A stretch of DNA of 51,754 nt from an uncultured Eubacteriales bacterium (GTDB lineage: Bacteria > Bacillota > Clostridia > Oscillospirales > Acutalibacteraceae). Position numbers and translations under genes: made by a program. Within the stretch, counting starts at the first letter, position 1, and each line of letters begins with the position of its first letter. The notes below the pieces were generated by a model that was not told where the DNA came from, did not search any database, and worked only from the letters and a program-made list of their open reading frames with translations. Below are positions 7,370 through 16,711 of this stretch, in pieces. The stretch spans positions 1-51,754 of the forward strand of contig CAKUAQ010000011.1 in assembly GCA_934636435.1 (NCBI GenBank). The letters run 5' to 3'.

Positions 7370-7960
7370 TTATTCACATACGTCGGACAAAACATCTCGC
7401 AGCGCCTCCACGCCTTCGCCGGTCACGGCGGAGAACGGGATCAGCGTGACCCCCTCGTAGGCGCTCAGTTCCTGCGCAAACGCTTCCAACCGCTGTCGCC
7501 TCTGGGTCTGATTGAACTTATCCATCTTCGTCAGCACCGCTACAAAGGGGATCTCGTGCTCCACCATATATTCCAGCATCTGATAATCGTCCCGGCTGGG
7601 TGTGTGCCGGGCGTCCAGCAGCTGAAGCACCAGCCGCAGATCCCGGTCATCCTGAAAATACCCGCCGATCAGCTCCGTCCAGCGGCGCTTTTCGCTGCCG
7701 GATACCTTCGCATAGCCGTACCCCGGCAGATCTGCCAGCCGCGCCGATTCCAGCTTATAGAAATTGACGGTGGCGGTTTTTCCCGGGGTGGCGCTGGTAC
7801 GCGCCAGCCCTTTACGGTTCAGCAGCTTATTGATGAGAGAGGATTTTCCCACATTGGAACGGCCGGAAAAAGCCACCTCCGGCAAATCCGCCGGATGCAG
7901 CTGCTCCGCCAGACCCGCCGCATATTCAAATTCCGCTCGGTCAAAACGCATGGCGTTCAC
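7370..7960 (-). CDS. engB: Ribosome biogenesis GTPase EngB/YsxC
   Basis: Small TRAFAC-class GTPase needed for assembly of the 50S ribosomal subunit. 196 residues with G1 GRSNVGKS (33-40), G2 TSATPGKT, G3 DLPGYG (77-82), G4 TKMD (144-147) and a G5-like SAVTGEG near the C-terminus. GTG 7960 and ATG 7951 are both possible starts; neither has an ideally spaced ribosome-binding site. It follows lon with a 23-bp gap, the lon-ysxC arrangement well known in Firmicutes, and ends at a strong hairpin. Confidence 0.95.
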   Translation of the reverse strand: MNAMRFDRAEFEYAAGLAEQLHPADLPEVAFSGRSNVGKSSLINKLLNRKGLARTSATPGKTATVNFYKLESARLADLPGYGYAKVSGSEKRRWTELIGGYFQDDRDLRLVLQLLDARHTPSRDDYQMLEYMVEHEIPFVAVLTKMDKFNQTQRRQRLEAFAQELSAYEGVTLIPFSAVTGEGVEALRDVLSDVCE

Positions 7961-7983
7961 CCACTTCCCATGGTGTTATCGCA

Positions 7984-10335
7984 TCACGGCGTCGATGCTG
8001 CCGGATCGGACACCAGCGCGTTTTGCAGCACCGTGTCCAGATATTTGGCCGGGATAAACCGGGTGTGCGCCTTCACCGCCGCATCCACCTCATACAGATC
8101 CGACCGGTTATCCTCCGGAATAATCACGGTGGACAGATGATGAGTATACGCCGCCATGGACTTCTCCCGCAACCCGCCGATGGGCAACACCCGACCCCGA
8201 AGAGAGATCTCGCCGGTCATGGCCACATCCCCTTTCACCGGGATGCCGGTCAGCGCCGACACAATGGCGGTGGTCATAGTCACACCCGCCGAGGGACCGT
8301 CCTTGGGCACCGCGCCCTCCGGCACGTGGATGTGTATATCCTTCGTCTTGTAAAAATCGGTATCTATGTGCCAATCTCTGGCACGGGAACGGACATAGCT
8401 GACGGCGATATGCGCCGATTCTTTCATCACATCCCCCAGATTGCCGGTCAGTTCGATCTTGCCGGTACCTTCCAGCACCGCCACCTCCACCGGCAGAGTG
8501 GTGCCGCCTACGGCCGTCCATGCCAGCCCGTTGACCACCCCCACCTGAGCCTCATGCTCCTCCGGCTCCGGCTTATACTTCCGGGGGCCCAGCAGCTCCT
8601 CCACCAGCGCCGGCACCACCGATACACGGGTATCCGGATTCTCCACTACCTGCTTTGCGACCTTCCGGCACATCGCGGCGATCTGCCGCTCCAGGTTCCG
8701 TACGCCCGCTTCGGAGGTGTATCCCTCGATGAGCAGACGCAGCGCTTTCTCCGTAAAGCGTAATTGCTTTACGGTCAATCCGTGCTTTTTTATCTGCTTT
8801 TTGGTCAGATGGTGCCGGGCGATGGACAGCTTTTCCTCCTCCGTATAGCTGGGCAACTCGATCACATCCATCCGGTCATACAACGGACCGGGGATCGCGG
8901 AGGCATCATTGGCCGTGGTGATAAACAACACCTCGGACAGATCGAAGGGCAGGTCAATATAATGATCCCGGAAAGCGGAATTCTGCTCCGTATCCAGCAC
9001 CTCCAGCATGGCCGAGGCCGGATCCCCACGGAAATCATTGCCCATCTTGTCGATCTCATCCAGCAATATCAGCGGATTGCGGGTGCCGGCCTGTTTCACG
9101 GCCGCCATGATGCGGCCGGGCATGGATCCGACATAGGTGCGGCGGTGCCCGCGGATCTCGGATTCATCCCGCACGCCGCCCAAAGAGACCCGCACATATT
9201 TGCGCCCCATCGCCTCGGCAATGCTACGGGCGATGGAGGTTTTACCCACACCGGGAGGGCCGACCAGGCAAAGCACCTGCCCTTTCATCTCGCTGGAGAG
9301 CTGCCGAACCGCCAGTGCTTCCACGATGCGATCCTTCACCTTATCCAGACCGTCGTGATCCCTGTCCAGCACCCGGCGGGCGTGGACAAGATTCAGCCTG
9401 TCCTCCGTCATCGTGTGCCAGGGCAGCTCCAGACAGGTGTCCAGATAGGTACGCACCACCGTGGCCTCATGGGAACCGGGAGGCATTTTCCCCAGCTTGG
9501 AGCATTCCTTTCGGAGGGGCTCGGCAATCTCGTCCGGCAGCTCCAGCGCCTCGATGCGCTTCAGATATTCCTCCGATTCCTCCAGCGGATCATCTGCCTC
9601 TCCCAGCTCCTCGGAGATGGCGCGAATCTGCTCCCGCAAATAATAATCCCGCTGGTTATCGTCCATCTGCTCCTGCACCTTGGACTCAATTTTCTTTTCC
9701 AGCTCCAGAAGCTGGCACTCTCTATCCAACGTCCGCAGCAGAGCATCCGCCCGCGCCGCCACCGACAGCTGATCGAGTATCTTCTGCTTGTTTTCCGGCG
9801 GCATCGCCAGATTGGCGGCAATATAATCGCACAGGTATCCGAGCCGTTCCTCGGTCGCCACGCTCATCAGCACATCCGGTGCCATTTTGGGCGCCAGCTC
9901 GGCATACCGTTCAAACATCTCCCGACACTGGCGCAGATAAGCCTCCTGCTCCAACGTCGAAGAAACCGGACGCTCCGGACGCTCCTGCACCACCGCCACA
10001 TAATACGGTACGTTCTGCACGATTTCCGCAACGCGGGCACGAATCTCGCCCTCCACCACCACGCGGAAGGTATCGTGGGGCAACTTCAAAATCTGCTGAA
10101 TATGCGCCACCACACCCACGGAGTACATATCCTCCGGCTGCGGATCGTCCTTTTCCAGATCCTTCTGTGCCACCAAAAAGACCCGCTGATCCTTTTTCAT
10201 CGCCTCATTCAGGGCGGCAATGGATTTCAGCCGCCCCACATCAAAGTGCATTACCGTCTCCGGGAAACTGACCATCCCCCGCAGCACCAGCAACGGCAAC
10301 GTTTCATAGGTCGTCTCTGCGTTGATTTGCGCCAT
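7984..10335 (-). CDS. lon: ATP-dependent protease Lon
   Basis: Cytoplasmic AAA+ serine protease that degrades misfolded and regulatory proteins. 783 residues: N-terminal LON substrate-binding domain (from LPLLVLRGMVSFPE), a coiled central region near 205-260, AAA+ module with Walker A GPPGVGKT (359-366) and Walker B LLDEID (424-429), and a protease domain with the Ser-Lys dyad Ser682 (PKDGPSAG) and Lys725 (GLREK). ATG 10335 is preferred over an upstream in-frame start because AGAGGTGAT precedes it. A terminator hairpin lies just upstream and I see no obvious lon promoter or CtsR/CIRCE site. Confidence 0.97.
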   Translation of the reverse strand: MAQINAETTYETLPLLVLRGMVSFPETVMHFDVGRLKSIAALNEAMKKDQRVFLVAQKDLEKDDPQPEDMYSVGVVAHIQQILKLPHDTFRVVVEGEIRARVAEIVQNVPYYVAVVQERPERPVSSTLEQEAYLRQCREMFERYAELAPKMAPDVLMSVATEERLGYLCDYIAANLAMPPENKQKILDQLSVAARADALLRTLDRECQLLELEKKIESKVQEQMDDNQRDYYLREQIRAISEELGEADDPLEESEEYLKRIEALELPDEIAEPLRKECSKLGKMPPGSHEATVVRTYLDTCLELPWHTMTEDRLNLVHARRVLDRDHDGLDKVKDRIVEALAVRQLSSEMKGQVLCLVGPPGVGKTSIARSIAEAMGRKYVRVSLGGVRDESEIRGHRRTYVGSMPGRIMAAVKQAGTRNPLILLDEIDKMGNDFRGDPASAMLEVLDTEQNSAFRDHYIDLPFDLSEVLFITTANDASAIPGPLYDRMDVIELPSYTEEEKLSIARHHLTKKQIKKHGLTVKQLRFTEKALRLLIEGYTSEAGVRNLERQIAAMCRKVAKQVVENPDTRVSVVPALVEELLGPRKYKPEPEEHEAQVGVVNGLAWTAVGGTTLPVEVAVLEGTGKIELTGNLGDVMKESAHIAVSYVRSRARDWHIDTDFYKTKDIHIHVPEGAVPKDGPSAGVTMTTAIVSALTGIPVKGDVAMTGEISLRGRVLPIGGLREKSMAAYTHHLSTVIIPEDNRSDLYEVDAAVKAHTRFIPAKYLDTVLQNALVSDPAASTP

Positions 10336-10353
10336 ATATATCACCTCTGTTTC

Positions 10354-10398
10354 AGAAAAGCCCAAACACCCTGCACACAGGCGTTTGCGTGCAGGGTG
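10354..10398 (-). terminator. Terminator between lipoprotein gene and lon
   Basis: 10-bp stem CACCCTGCAC/GTGCAGGGTG (10367-10398) with a 12-nt loop, followed on the minus strand by TTTGGGCTTTTCT. It lies 22 bp after the lipoprotein stop and 32 bp before the lon ATG, so it could also act as a lon leader attenuator. Confidence 0.65.
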
Positions 10399-10419
10399 CA
10401 AACTGTTTAACGGTTTATT

Positions 10420-10827
10420 TTAATACCCATGACCAACGTGCCGCCAACGACCGCCGGCAGTCCTAACCAATATCCAGTGCCACTCCGTGTAGGTACAATT
10501 GGGATTCAGTCCCTGTTCCGGGCCGGAGGAATCCACATCAAAAGAAGACATAAGCATAATTGCCTCATCGGCATCGTGCTGATTCGCCCAGCTTTGGCTG
10601 TTTTTACTTTCCTCGTCCCCGGCATAATAGATTTCCTTCAGTGTGCATCCGTCCCAATCACGCCTGAATTCCCGCCGAATCACATGGATGGCAGCTGTAA
10701 TCTCCGCCTGCGAATAGATATCCGAGGCAACCTCACGGGTTTTCGCACCATCCACCTTGCCGCCACAGGCAGCACAGCACAGGCAAAACAGAACACACAG
10801 CAAAACTGCACCGATTTTTCGCTTCAT
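10420..10827 (-). CDS. Small lipoprotein, unknown function
   Basis: 135 residues with a lipoprotein signal peptide: MKRKIGAVLLCVLFCLCCAAC ends in a lipobox-like LCCAAC, so the mature protein should be lipid-anchored on the outer face of the membrane. The mature part (about 115 residues) carries a helical segment (SQAEITAAIHVIRREF), a central YYAGDEESK...WANQHDADEAIMLMSSFDVD block and a YTEWHWILVRTAGGRW C-terminus, reminiscent of small clostridial lipoproteins. The start ATG at 10827 has AGGAGG nine bases upstream; a TTG three codons earlier would be too close. It has its own promoter and terminator inside the clp-lon locus. Function unknown. Confidence 0.75.
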   Translation of the reverse strand: MKRKIGAVLLCVLFCLCCAACGGKVDGAKTREVASDIYSQAEITAAIHVIRREFRRDWDGCTLKEIYYAGDEESKNSQSWANQHDADEAIMLMSSFDVDSSGPEQGLNPNCTYTEWHWILVRTAGGRWRHVGHGY

Positions 10828-10857
10828 CAGAATCAACCTCCTGATTAAGATGGATTC

Positions 10858-10887
10858 AGTGTACCAAATCCGTCAACAGGATGTCAA
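10858..10887 (-). promoter_or_regulatory. Promoter of the lipoprotein gene
   Basis: Minus strand TTGACA (10887-10882), 18-bp spacer, TACACT (10863-10858), 30 bp before the ATG. A second TTGACG lies inside the spacer. The flanking DNA is AT-rich compared with the neighbouring genes. Confidence 0.6.
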
Positions 10888-10977
10888 TAATTGTTACATG
10901 TCTGTTATATAACAAATCTGTAACCAACCGCCGACGGCAGAAAAGCGATTGTATCCGGAAATGCAAATACCGCCGGA

Positions 10978-12309
10978 TCAGCCCAGCGCCTTGCGCCGCA
11001 CCGGTGCTTTCGCCCGGGAGCCGCTCCGCAGACCGACACCCCGCCGATCGGGATTATAGACAATTTCCGGCTTGGCGCCGTCGTTCACACAGGCGGAGGT
11101 GATAACCACCTTTTCCACCGTGGGGTCGGAGGGCACATCGAACATAAGCTGCGTCAGCAGACCCTCCATGACGCTGCGCAACCCTCGGGCGCCGGTCTCC
11201 CGCTTAAGCGTCAGCTCCGCCACCGCCCGCAGAGCGTCGTCGGTGAATTCCAGCTGAACGCCGTCCAGCCGGAACAGCTCCGTATACTGCTTTAATATCG
11301 CGTTCTTCGGCTCTGTCAGAATTCGCACCAATGCGTCTGCATCCAACGCCTGCAATGTGGTGATCACCGGCATCCGTCCCACCAATTCGGGAATCAAGCC
11401 GTATTTGACCAGATCCTGCGGTACGATCTGCCGCAGCAGCGCGCTGTCCTGTCCGGATTTCTTCGATTTGACCTCGTTGCCGAAGCCCAGCGAACCGGAG
11501 CTGACCCGTTTCTCAATGGTTTTGGTGATGCCGTCGAAAGCGCCGCCCAGAATGAACAGAATGTTCGTGGTGTCGATCTGGATAAACTCCTGCTGGGGGT
11601 GCTTGCGTCCGCCGCCCGGCGGTACATTGGCTACGGTCCCCTCCAGAATTTTCAGCAGCGCCTGCTGCACGCCCTCGCCGCTGACATCCCGGGTGATGGA
11701 GGGATTCTCGCTGCGGCGGGAAATCTTGTCGATTTCATCCACATAGATGATGCCCCGCTGGGCCTTTTCCACATCGAAATCCGCCGCCTGGATCAGACGC
11801 AGCAGAATATTCTCCACATCCTCGCCCACGTAACCGGCCTCGGTCAGGGTCGTCGCGTCCGCAATGGCAAAGGGCACATCCAGCGCCCGCGCCAGTGTCT
11901 GCGCCAGCGCGGTTTTACCCACACCGGTGGGCCCCAGCAGCAGCACATTGCTCTTGCCCAGTTCCGTATCGGTATCGCCACTGTAGTAAATGCGCTTATA
12001 GTGGTTATAAACCGCGACCGAAAGAGCCACCTTCGCCTCGTCCTGTCCGATCACGTATTCATCCAGTTTTTCTTTGATTTCCCGCGGCGTGGGCAGCTTT
12101 TCAGGGATCTCCGGCTTTGCGGCTTTGTCGGCCGGTTTTCCCCGCCGTTCCGCCGCCGGGCGCTCCTCATCCAGCAACGACTCGCACAGGTCAATGCACT
12201 CGTCACATATAAACACGCCGGGACCGGCGATCAAGCGCTCCACTTCCCCTTGGCGCTTTCCGCAGAAGGAGCAGCGCACCTCGCCGCGGTGTTCCTCATT
12301 ATTCGGCAA
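10978..12309 (-). CDS. clpX: ATP-dependent unfoldase ClpX
   Basis: AAA+ unfoldase that selects substrates and feeds them to the ClpP peptidase. 443 residues: N-terminal C4 zinc-binding domain (CSFC at 13-16, CDEC at 35-38), a charged linker, Walker A GPTGVGKT (126-133), Walker B IIYVDEID near 188-194, sensor and arginine-finger region, and the GLIPELVGRMP motif. The pore-side loop reads SLGFGNEV where E. coli has IGF, so the ClpP-docking tripeptide is LGF. It lies 25 bp after clpP on the same strand. A 10-residue basic tail (RAKAPVRRKALG) follows the conserved fold. Confidence 0.97.
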   Translation of the reverse strand: MPNNEEHRGEVRCSFCGKRQGEVERLIAGPGVFICDECIDLCESLLDEERPAAERRGKPADKAAKPEIPEKLPTPREIKEKLDEYVIGQDEAKVALSVAVYNHYKRIYYSGDTDTELGKSNVLLLGPTGVGKTALAQTLARALDVPFAIADATTLTEAGYVGEDVENILLRLIQAADFDVEKAQRGIIYVDEIDKISRRSENPSITRDVSGEGVQQALLKILEGTVANVPPGGGRKHPQQEFIQIDTTNILFILGGAFDGITKTIEKRVSSGSLGFGNEVKSKKSGQDSALLRQIVPQDLVKYGLIPELVGRMPVITTLQALDADALVRILTEPKNAILKQYTELFRLDGVQLEFTDDALRAVAELTLKRETGARGLRSVMEGLLTQLMFDVPSDPTVEKVVITSACVNDGAKPEIVYNPDRRGVGLRSGSRAKAPVRRKALG

Positions 12310-12334
12310 ATTCCGTCACCTCCATAAGCGGGGG

Positions 12335-12922
12335 TCATGCCCGCCGCTCCACTACCTTATCCACCAAACCGTACCGCACGGCGTCGTCGGCGCTCATCCA
12401 GTTATCCCGGTCGGTATCCCGCTCGATGACCTCCAGCGGCTGACCGGTCATCTCGGACAGCATCCGGTTCATACGGTTGCGGATATACACGATATGATCC
12501 GCCTGAATTTTAATATCCGCCGCCTGTCCCTTAGCGCCGCCCAAAGGCTGGTGAATCATAATCTCACTGTTCGGCAGAGCCAACCGCTTTCCTTTGGCGC
12601 CGGCCGCCAGCAGGAAGCTGCCCATGCTGGCCGCCAGTCCGATGCAGATGGTGGATACGTCGCACTTGATATACTGCATGGTGTCATAAATTGCCATACC
12701 CGCAGTTATGGAGCCGCCGGGGCTGTTGATATACAATTGAATATCCTTATCCGGATCATCCCCCTCCAGATACAGCAGCTGCGCCACCACCAGAGATGCG
12801 GTCGCATCGTTGACCTCATCCGACAGCATGATGATCCGGTCATTCAGCAACCGGGAAAAAATGTCGTAGCTCCGTTCGCCACGGCTGGTCTGCTCAACCA
12901 CATACGGCACAAGACTACTCAT
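12335..12922 (-). CDS. clpP: ATP-dependent Clp protease proteolytic subunit ClpP
   Basis: Serine peptidase that forms the tetradecameric chamber of the ClpXP/ClpCP proteases. 195 residues, standard length. The catalytic triad is visible: Ser99 in GLAASMGSFLL, His124 in IMIHQPLGG, and Asp in IERDTDRDNW near 173. The N-terminal SSLVPYVVEQTSRGERSYDIFSRL, with a processed-propeptide-like start, is typical. ATG 12922 has GGAGGG upstream. It sits between tig and clpX, the classic tig-clpP-clpX order. Confidence 0.98.
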   Translation of the reverse strand: MSSLVPYVVEQTSRGERSYDIFSRLLNDRIIMLSDEVNDATASLVVAQLLYLEGDDPDKDIQLYINSPGGSITAGMAIYDTMQYIKCDVSTICIGLAASMGSFLLAAGAKGKRLALPNSEIMIHQPLGGAKGQAADIKIQADHIVYIRNRMNRMLSEMTGQPLEVIERDTDRDNWMSADDAVRYGLVDKVVERRA

Positions 12923-12970
12923 ACAAAAGCCCTCCTGTCAAATCTTTATATCCGATCCGGGATAAGACGC

Positions 12971-13001
12971 CATCCGCCCATACCGAAAGTATGGGCGGAT
13001 G
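12971..13001 (-). other. tig-clpP intercistronic hairpin
   Basis: Perfect 13-bp stem CATCCGCCCATAC / GTATGGGCGGATG with a 5-nt loop between tig and clpP. No T-run follows on either strand, so it is more likely an RNA processing or stability element than a full terminator. Confidence 0.6.
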
Positions 13002-13022
13002 ATACGTACTTCAAACAAAGGA

Positions 13023-14309
13023 TTATTCTTCCGTCACCACGGCGTTTTCCTTGACGAAATCCATTGCCTTGGACACGGCCAGATCTTCCTTGATAGCCGA
13101 CTCGGGGATGGACTTCTTCACAGTGTCCACATCCACCTGATACTGCTCGGCGCACCGGGCATACTCAGCCTCAACATCCTCGGCCGACGCCTCAATGCTC
13201 TCCGCCTTTGCCACGCCCTCCAGAGCCAGACGCACCTTCACCTGTTTTTCGGCGCGCTCCCGGAGACTCTCGCGGAACGCCGCCTGATCCATGCCGGTAT
13301 ACTGGAGATACATCTCCATGCTGATGCCCATGGACTGCATCCGATAGGACTGGCCGCGGATCTCGTCGTCGATGGCATTCTCGAACATGGCCGCCGGAAT
13401 ATCCGCAGTCAGGCATCCGAGCAGACCGTCCACCAGCTGCTCTTCGACCGCCTGATCGGCCACCTTCGTCCGCTGCTCCTCCAGACGCTTACGGACATCC
13501 GCCTTGTAGTCCTCCAGCGGCTCAAAGTCGGTGCCATCCTTGATCAACTCGTCGTCGATGGCCGGAAGCTCTTTCTTCTCGATCTTATCAATGCGGCATT
13601 TGAACACCGCTTCTTTCCCGGCCAGCTCCTTGGCGTGATAATCCTCCGGGAATGTCACCTTGACCTCCGGCTCGTCGTCCACCTTCGCGCCCACCAGCTG
13701 CTCCTCGAAGCCGGGGATGAAGTTGCCGGAGCCAAGCTCCAGCGCATGGTTCTCGCCCTTGCCGCCATCAAACGCTACGCCGTCCACGAAGCCTTCAAAA
13801 TCCAGCGTCACGGTATCGCCCATCTCAGCGGCACGATCCTCCACCGACACCATCCGGGCATTGCGCTCCTGCAGGCGCTTCAGATCCTCGTCAATGTCCT
13901 CATCGGTCACGGAAGCCACCTTCTTCGTAGCCTTCAGTCCCTTATAGCCGTCCACGGTCACTTCCGGCTTCACGGTGATGGTAGCCTTGAACACCAGCCC
14001 CTCCGGGCCGACAGACACCACATCCAGATCGATCTTATCCTCTACATAGGTATAGCCGGACTCTTTAATGGCCGCATCCAGAGCGCCGGGGTACACGCCA
14101 TTCATGGCCGTCTCGTAGAACACGCCGGAGCCGAATTCCCTCTCCAGCAACGCCCGGGGGGCTTTACCCTTACGGAAACCGGGAATGTTCATCTTCTGAA
14201 CATCCTTTTTGTACGCGCGCTGCACCGCAGCCTCAAACGCCGCCGCATCCACCTCGATTTCCAGCTCAACGCGGCTGTTTTCCTTTTTTTCAGCATTTTT
14301 CAGACTCAT
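13023..14309 (-). CDS. tig: Trigger factor (ribosome-associated chaperone)
   Basis: Chaperone and peptidyl-prolyl isomerase that binds the ribosomal exit tunnel and protects nascent chains. 428 residues: N-terminal ribosome-binding domain with the signature PGFRKGKAPRALLEREFG near 35-52 (the F-R-K loop contacts L23), a central FKBP-type domain (GDTVTLDFEGFVDGVAFDGG) and the long helical C-terminal chaperone arms. Start ATG 14309 is set by AGGAGG eight bases upstream; the longer open frame upstream is not used. First gene of the tig-clpP-clpX cluster. Confidence 0.97.
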   Translation of the reverse strand: MSLKNAEKKENSRVELEIEVDAAAFEAAVQRAYKKDVQKMNIPGFRKGKAPRALLEREFGSGVFYETAMNGVYPGALDAAIKESGYTYVEDKIDLDVVSVGPEGLVFKATITVKPEVTVDGYKGLKATKKVASVTDEDIDEDLKRLQERNARMVSVEDRAAEMGDTVTLDFEGFVDGVAFDGGKGENHALELGSGNFIPGFEEQLVGAKVDDEPEVKVTFPEDYHAKELAGKEAVFKCRIDKIEKKELPAIDDELIKDGTDFEPLEDYKADVRKRLEEQRTKVADQAVEEQLVDGLLGCLTADIPAAMFENAIDDEIRGQSYRMQSMGISMEMYLQYTGMDQAAFRESLRERAEKQVKVRLALEGVAKAESIEASAEDVEAEYARCAEQYQVDVDTVKKSIPESAIKEDLAVSKAMDFVKENAVVTEE

Positions 14310-14386
14310 GTTCTTTTCCTCCTGAACGCACCCACAGGGTGCAATTTTCTTCATATTTTTGTCCGCCCAGGCAGACACCGGTCGAT

Positions 14387-14395
14387 AGTATACCA
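14387..14395 (-). promoter_or_regulatory. Extended -10 promoter of tig
   Basis: Minus strand TGG-TATACT forms an extended -10 with no good -35, 78 bp before the tig ATG. The leader also holds a short GCACCC/GGGTGC hairpin (about 14328-14342) immediately before the ribosome-binding site. Confidence 0.45.
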
Positions 14396-14488
14396 CATCC
14401 GTAACGTTTTGGCTACTGTTTTTTTGAAAAAATCGGCGAATACACAGAAAATTCACATTTTAACAACGCCCACCGCACCCGTCCGGAA

Positions 14489-15181
14489 TCATTCCGGAAT
14501 AAACAGCGGCGTAAAATGCAATGCGTCCGCCGAAACCAGCCGATAAGCAATCCCCGCATCCTCGCCGTTGAATGCCAGCCGAATACCGGCGCTGTGCACA
14601 TGGCCGTAGTAGCAGCGGCGAATCCCCTCGCGCCGCAGGACCTCCAGAATTTCCGGGCAGCGCTGCTGCCCGGAAAGCGGCGGATAGTGCAAAAACACCA
14701 CCGGCTCCAGTCCGGTTTCCTTCGCTGCCCGTATGGATGTCTCCAGTCGACCGGCCTCCCGCAGCAGCACCTTGCGGTCGGCATCCTGCTCCGCATCAAA
14801 GAACCAGCCGCGGGTGCCGCAGACTGCCACCCGACCGTCCACTGCCACCGCATCGTTGTGCACGAAGCGTAGGGTATCAAAGCCGTTTTCGGTCAGAAAG
14901 GTGTCCATTTTGCGGCGGGTACACCACCAATAATCATGGTTGCCCTTGAGCAACAGCTTTCGCCCCGGCAGACTGTGCAAAAAAGCAAAATCCGCTCTGG
15001 CCTGCTCCAGACACATCCCCCAGGACACATCGCCCGGGATCACCACGGTATCCGCCGGAGTGACCAGCGCCCGCCAATTGGTCTCCAGCCGCTCCACATA
15101 GTTGTCCCAGCCGGAAAACACCGTCATGGGTTTATTCACAGACAGGGACAGATGGGTGTCCCCTATGGCATACAGTGCCAC
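14489..15181 (-). CDS. Calcineurin-like metallophosphoesterase
   Basis: 230-residue cytoplasmic metallophosphoesterase with the metal-ligand blocks of the family: GDTHLS (near 7-12), PGDVSWG (near 49), KGNHDYWW (near 78), LHYPP and YGHVHSAG (GHxH, near 190). The sequence around GNHDYWW is typical of the YpbG/YfcE-like clostridial group, whose physiological substrate is unknown. The start is GTG 15181 with GGGGGTG upstream. It lies 33 bp after thrC and shares its strand, so it is probably co-transcribed. Confidence 0.88.
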   Translation of the reverse strand: MALYAIGDTHLSLSVNKPMTVFSGWDNYVERLETNWRALVTPADTVVIPGDVSWGMCLEQARADFAFLHSLPGRKLLLKGNHDYWWCTRRKMDTFLTENGFDTLRFVHNDAVAVDGRVAVCGTRGWFFDAEQDADRKVLLREAGRLETSIRAAKETGLEPVVFLHYPPLSGQQRCPEILEVLRREGIRRCYYGHVHSAGIRLAFNGEDAGIAYRLVSADALHFTPLFIPE

Positions 15182-15214
15182 GGCGGCACCCCCTGTTCCA
15201 TCGTTGTTATCATG

Positions 15215-16711
15215 CTATTCCAATCCCAGCATCCGGCACACGGTCTGCCGCATACCCGCCGTATCTCCGGCGCAAGTATCCGTGAAGCGCACCGTCTTAT
15301 TCCGCAGCGTCTCCAGCGGCTGCGGCACCGGCACACCGGTGCGCTCATGCAGCGCCGTCAGCAGATCATACGGTCGCTGAGCCACCTTCTCCCCCAGCGC
15401 CGACAGGATCGCCGGCGCAAATTTATAGGGGCTGGCGGTGGAGGCGATCACCGTCGGCACGGTGTCGCCGGTGCGGGCGCGGTATTCCTCATACACCCGC
15501 ACTGCCACCGCCGTATGGGTATCGCAGAGATAGTGCTTTTCCTCGAACACGCGGCGGATGGTCTCCGCCACCTGCGCATCCGTAGCGCTGCCCGCAGCAA
15601 ATCGGGCATCCAGCTGCTCCCGGACGGCGGCGGGCACCGCATAGCGGCGCTCAGTTTTCAGGCCGGTCATCCATTCCCGCAGCGCCCCGCAATCCTCACC
15701 GGACAGGTGATACAGCAGCCGCTCCAGATTAGAGGATACCAGAATATCCATGGACGGCGAGGTGGTGGTGTAAAACGGACGGTTGCAATCGTACACACCG
15801 GTCTCAAAGAAATCGGTCAGCACCCGGTTAGCATTGGAGGCGCACACCAGCTTATGCAGCGGCACGCCCATGCGCCCGGCGTAGTAGGCTGCCAGAATAT
15901 TGCCGAAATTCCCCGTCGGCACCACCACATTGATGGGCTGTCCCAAGGCAACGGCACCGGACCGCACCATATCGCAGTAGGCGGAGAAATAATAGACGAT
16001 CTGGGGCAGCAGCCGTCCCCAATTGATGGAATTCGCACTGGAGAAGCGCATTCCGTGCCGCTCCAGCGCACCGATCATATCCGGGTCGGTGAACAGCGCC
16101 TTTACGCCGGTCTGTGCGTCGTCAAAATTGCCCCGCAGCGCGCATACGCCGACATTGGCGCCCTCCTGCGTCACCATCTGGAGACGCTGCATCTCGCTGA
16201 CGCCCTCGCTGGGATAGAACACCAGAATCTTCGTACCCGGCACGTCCCGGAAACCCTCCAGCGCCGCCTTGCCGGTATCGCCGGAGGTGGCCACCAGAAT
16301 GACGATCTGTTCGCCGGGCGTCGTCTTTTGCACCGCCGTGCGCATGAAATGCGGCAGGATTTGCAGCGCCATATCCTTAAAGGCACAGGTGGGACCGTGC
16401 CACAGCTCCAGCATATGCACCCCGTCGTCCAGCGAATGCAGAGGAGCGATGGCCGGTGTGTCGAATTGAGTACCGTATGCGCTGTCGGCGCAGGCGGCGA
16501 TTTCCTCAGCGGAAAACTCCGTCAGAAACAGCGGCAGGATCCGCTTCGCCCGCTCGGCATAGGACAGGGGCAGCAGTTCCTGCAGGAACGCCGCATCCAC
16601 GGTTGGTAGCTCCGTCGGCACGAACAGGCCGCCCTCCGGAGAGATGCCCCGGGCGATGGCCTGCGCGGCCGATACACGGATCTGATGATCTCTGGTGCTT
16701 GAATACTGCAT
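15215..16711 (-). CDS. thrC: Threonine synthase
   Basis: PLP enzyme converting O-phosphohomoserine to threonine and phosphate, the last step of threonine biosynthesis. 498 residues, the long (type II) form, with the N-terminal YSSTRDHQIRVSAAQAIARG, PLP Lys112 in CAFKDMALQ, the phosphate-binding SGDTGKAALEGF, and PTGNFGNILAAYYAGRMG. ATG 16711 has AGAGGTAAG upstream. No hom or thrB accompanies it. A 238-bp leader upstream contains a structured, T-box-like element. Confidence 0.95.
   Translation of the reverse strand: MQYSSTRDHQIRVSAAQAIARGISPEGGLFVPTELPTVDAAFLQELLPLSYAERAKRILPLFLTEFSAEEIAACADSAYGTQFDTPAIAPLHSLDDGVHMLELWHGPTCAFKDMALQILPHFMRTAVQKTTPGEQIVILVATSGDTGKAALEGFRDVPGTKILVFYPSEGVSEMQRLQMVTQEGANVGVCALRGNFDDAQTGVKALFTDPDMIGALERHGMRFSSANSINWGRLLPQIVYYFSAYCDMVRSGAVALGQPINVVVPTGNFGNILAAYYAGRMGVPLHKLVCASNANRVLTDFFETGVYDCNRPFYTTTSPSMDILVSSNLERLLYHLSGEDCGALREWMTGLKTERRYAVPAAVREQLDARFAAGSATDAQVAETIRRVFEEKHYLCDTHTAVAVRVYEEYRARTGDTVPTVIASTASPYKFAPAILSALGEKVAQRPYDLLTALHERTGVPVPQPLETLRNKTVRFTDTCAGDTAGMRQTVCRMLGLE

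Noticed and set aside
8764..10410. 548-residue open frame on plus antisense to lon
   Set aside because: Composition is a His/Gln/Arg-rich mirror of lon codons in a high-GC genome. It has no domain and no ribosome-binding site, and lon is unambiguous on the other strand.
12999..14546. 515-residue plus-strand open frame antisense to tig
   Set aside because: Shadow of tig codon bias: low-complexity His/Leu/Arg composition, no recognisable motif.
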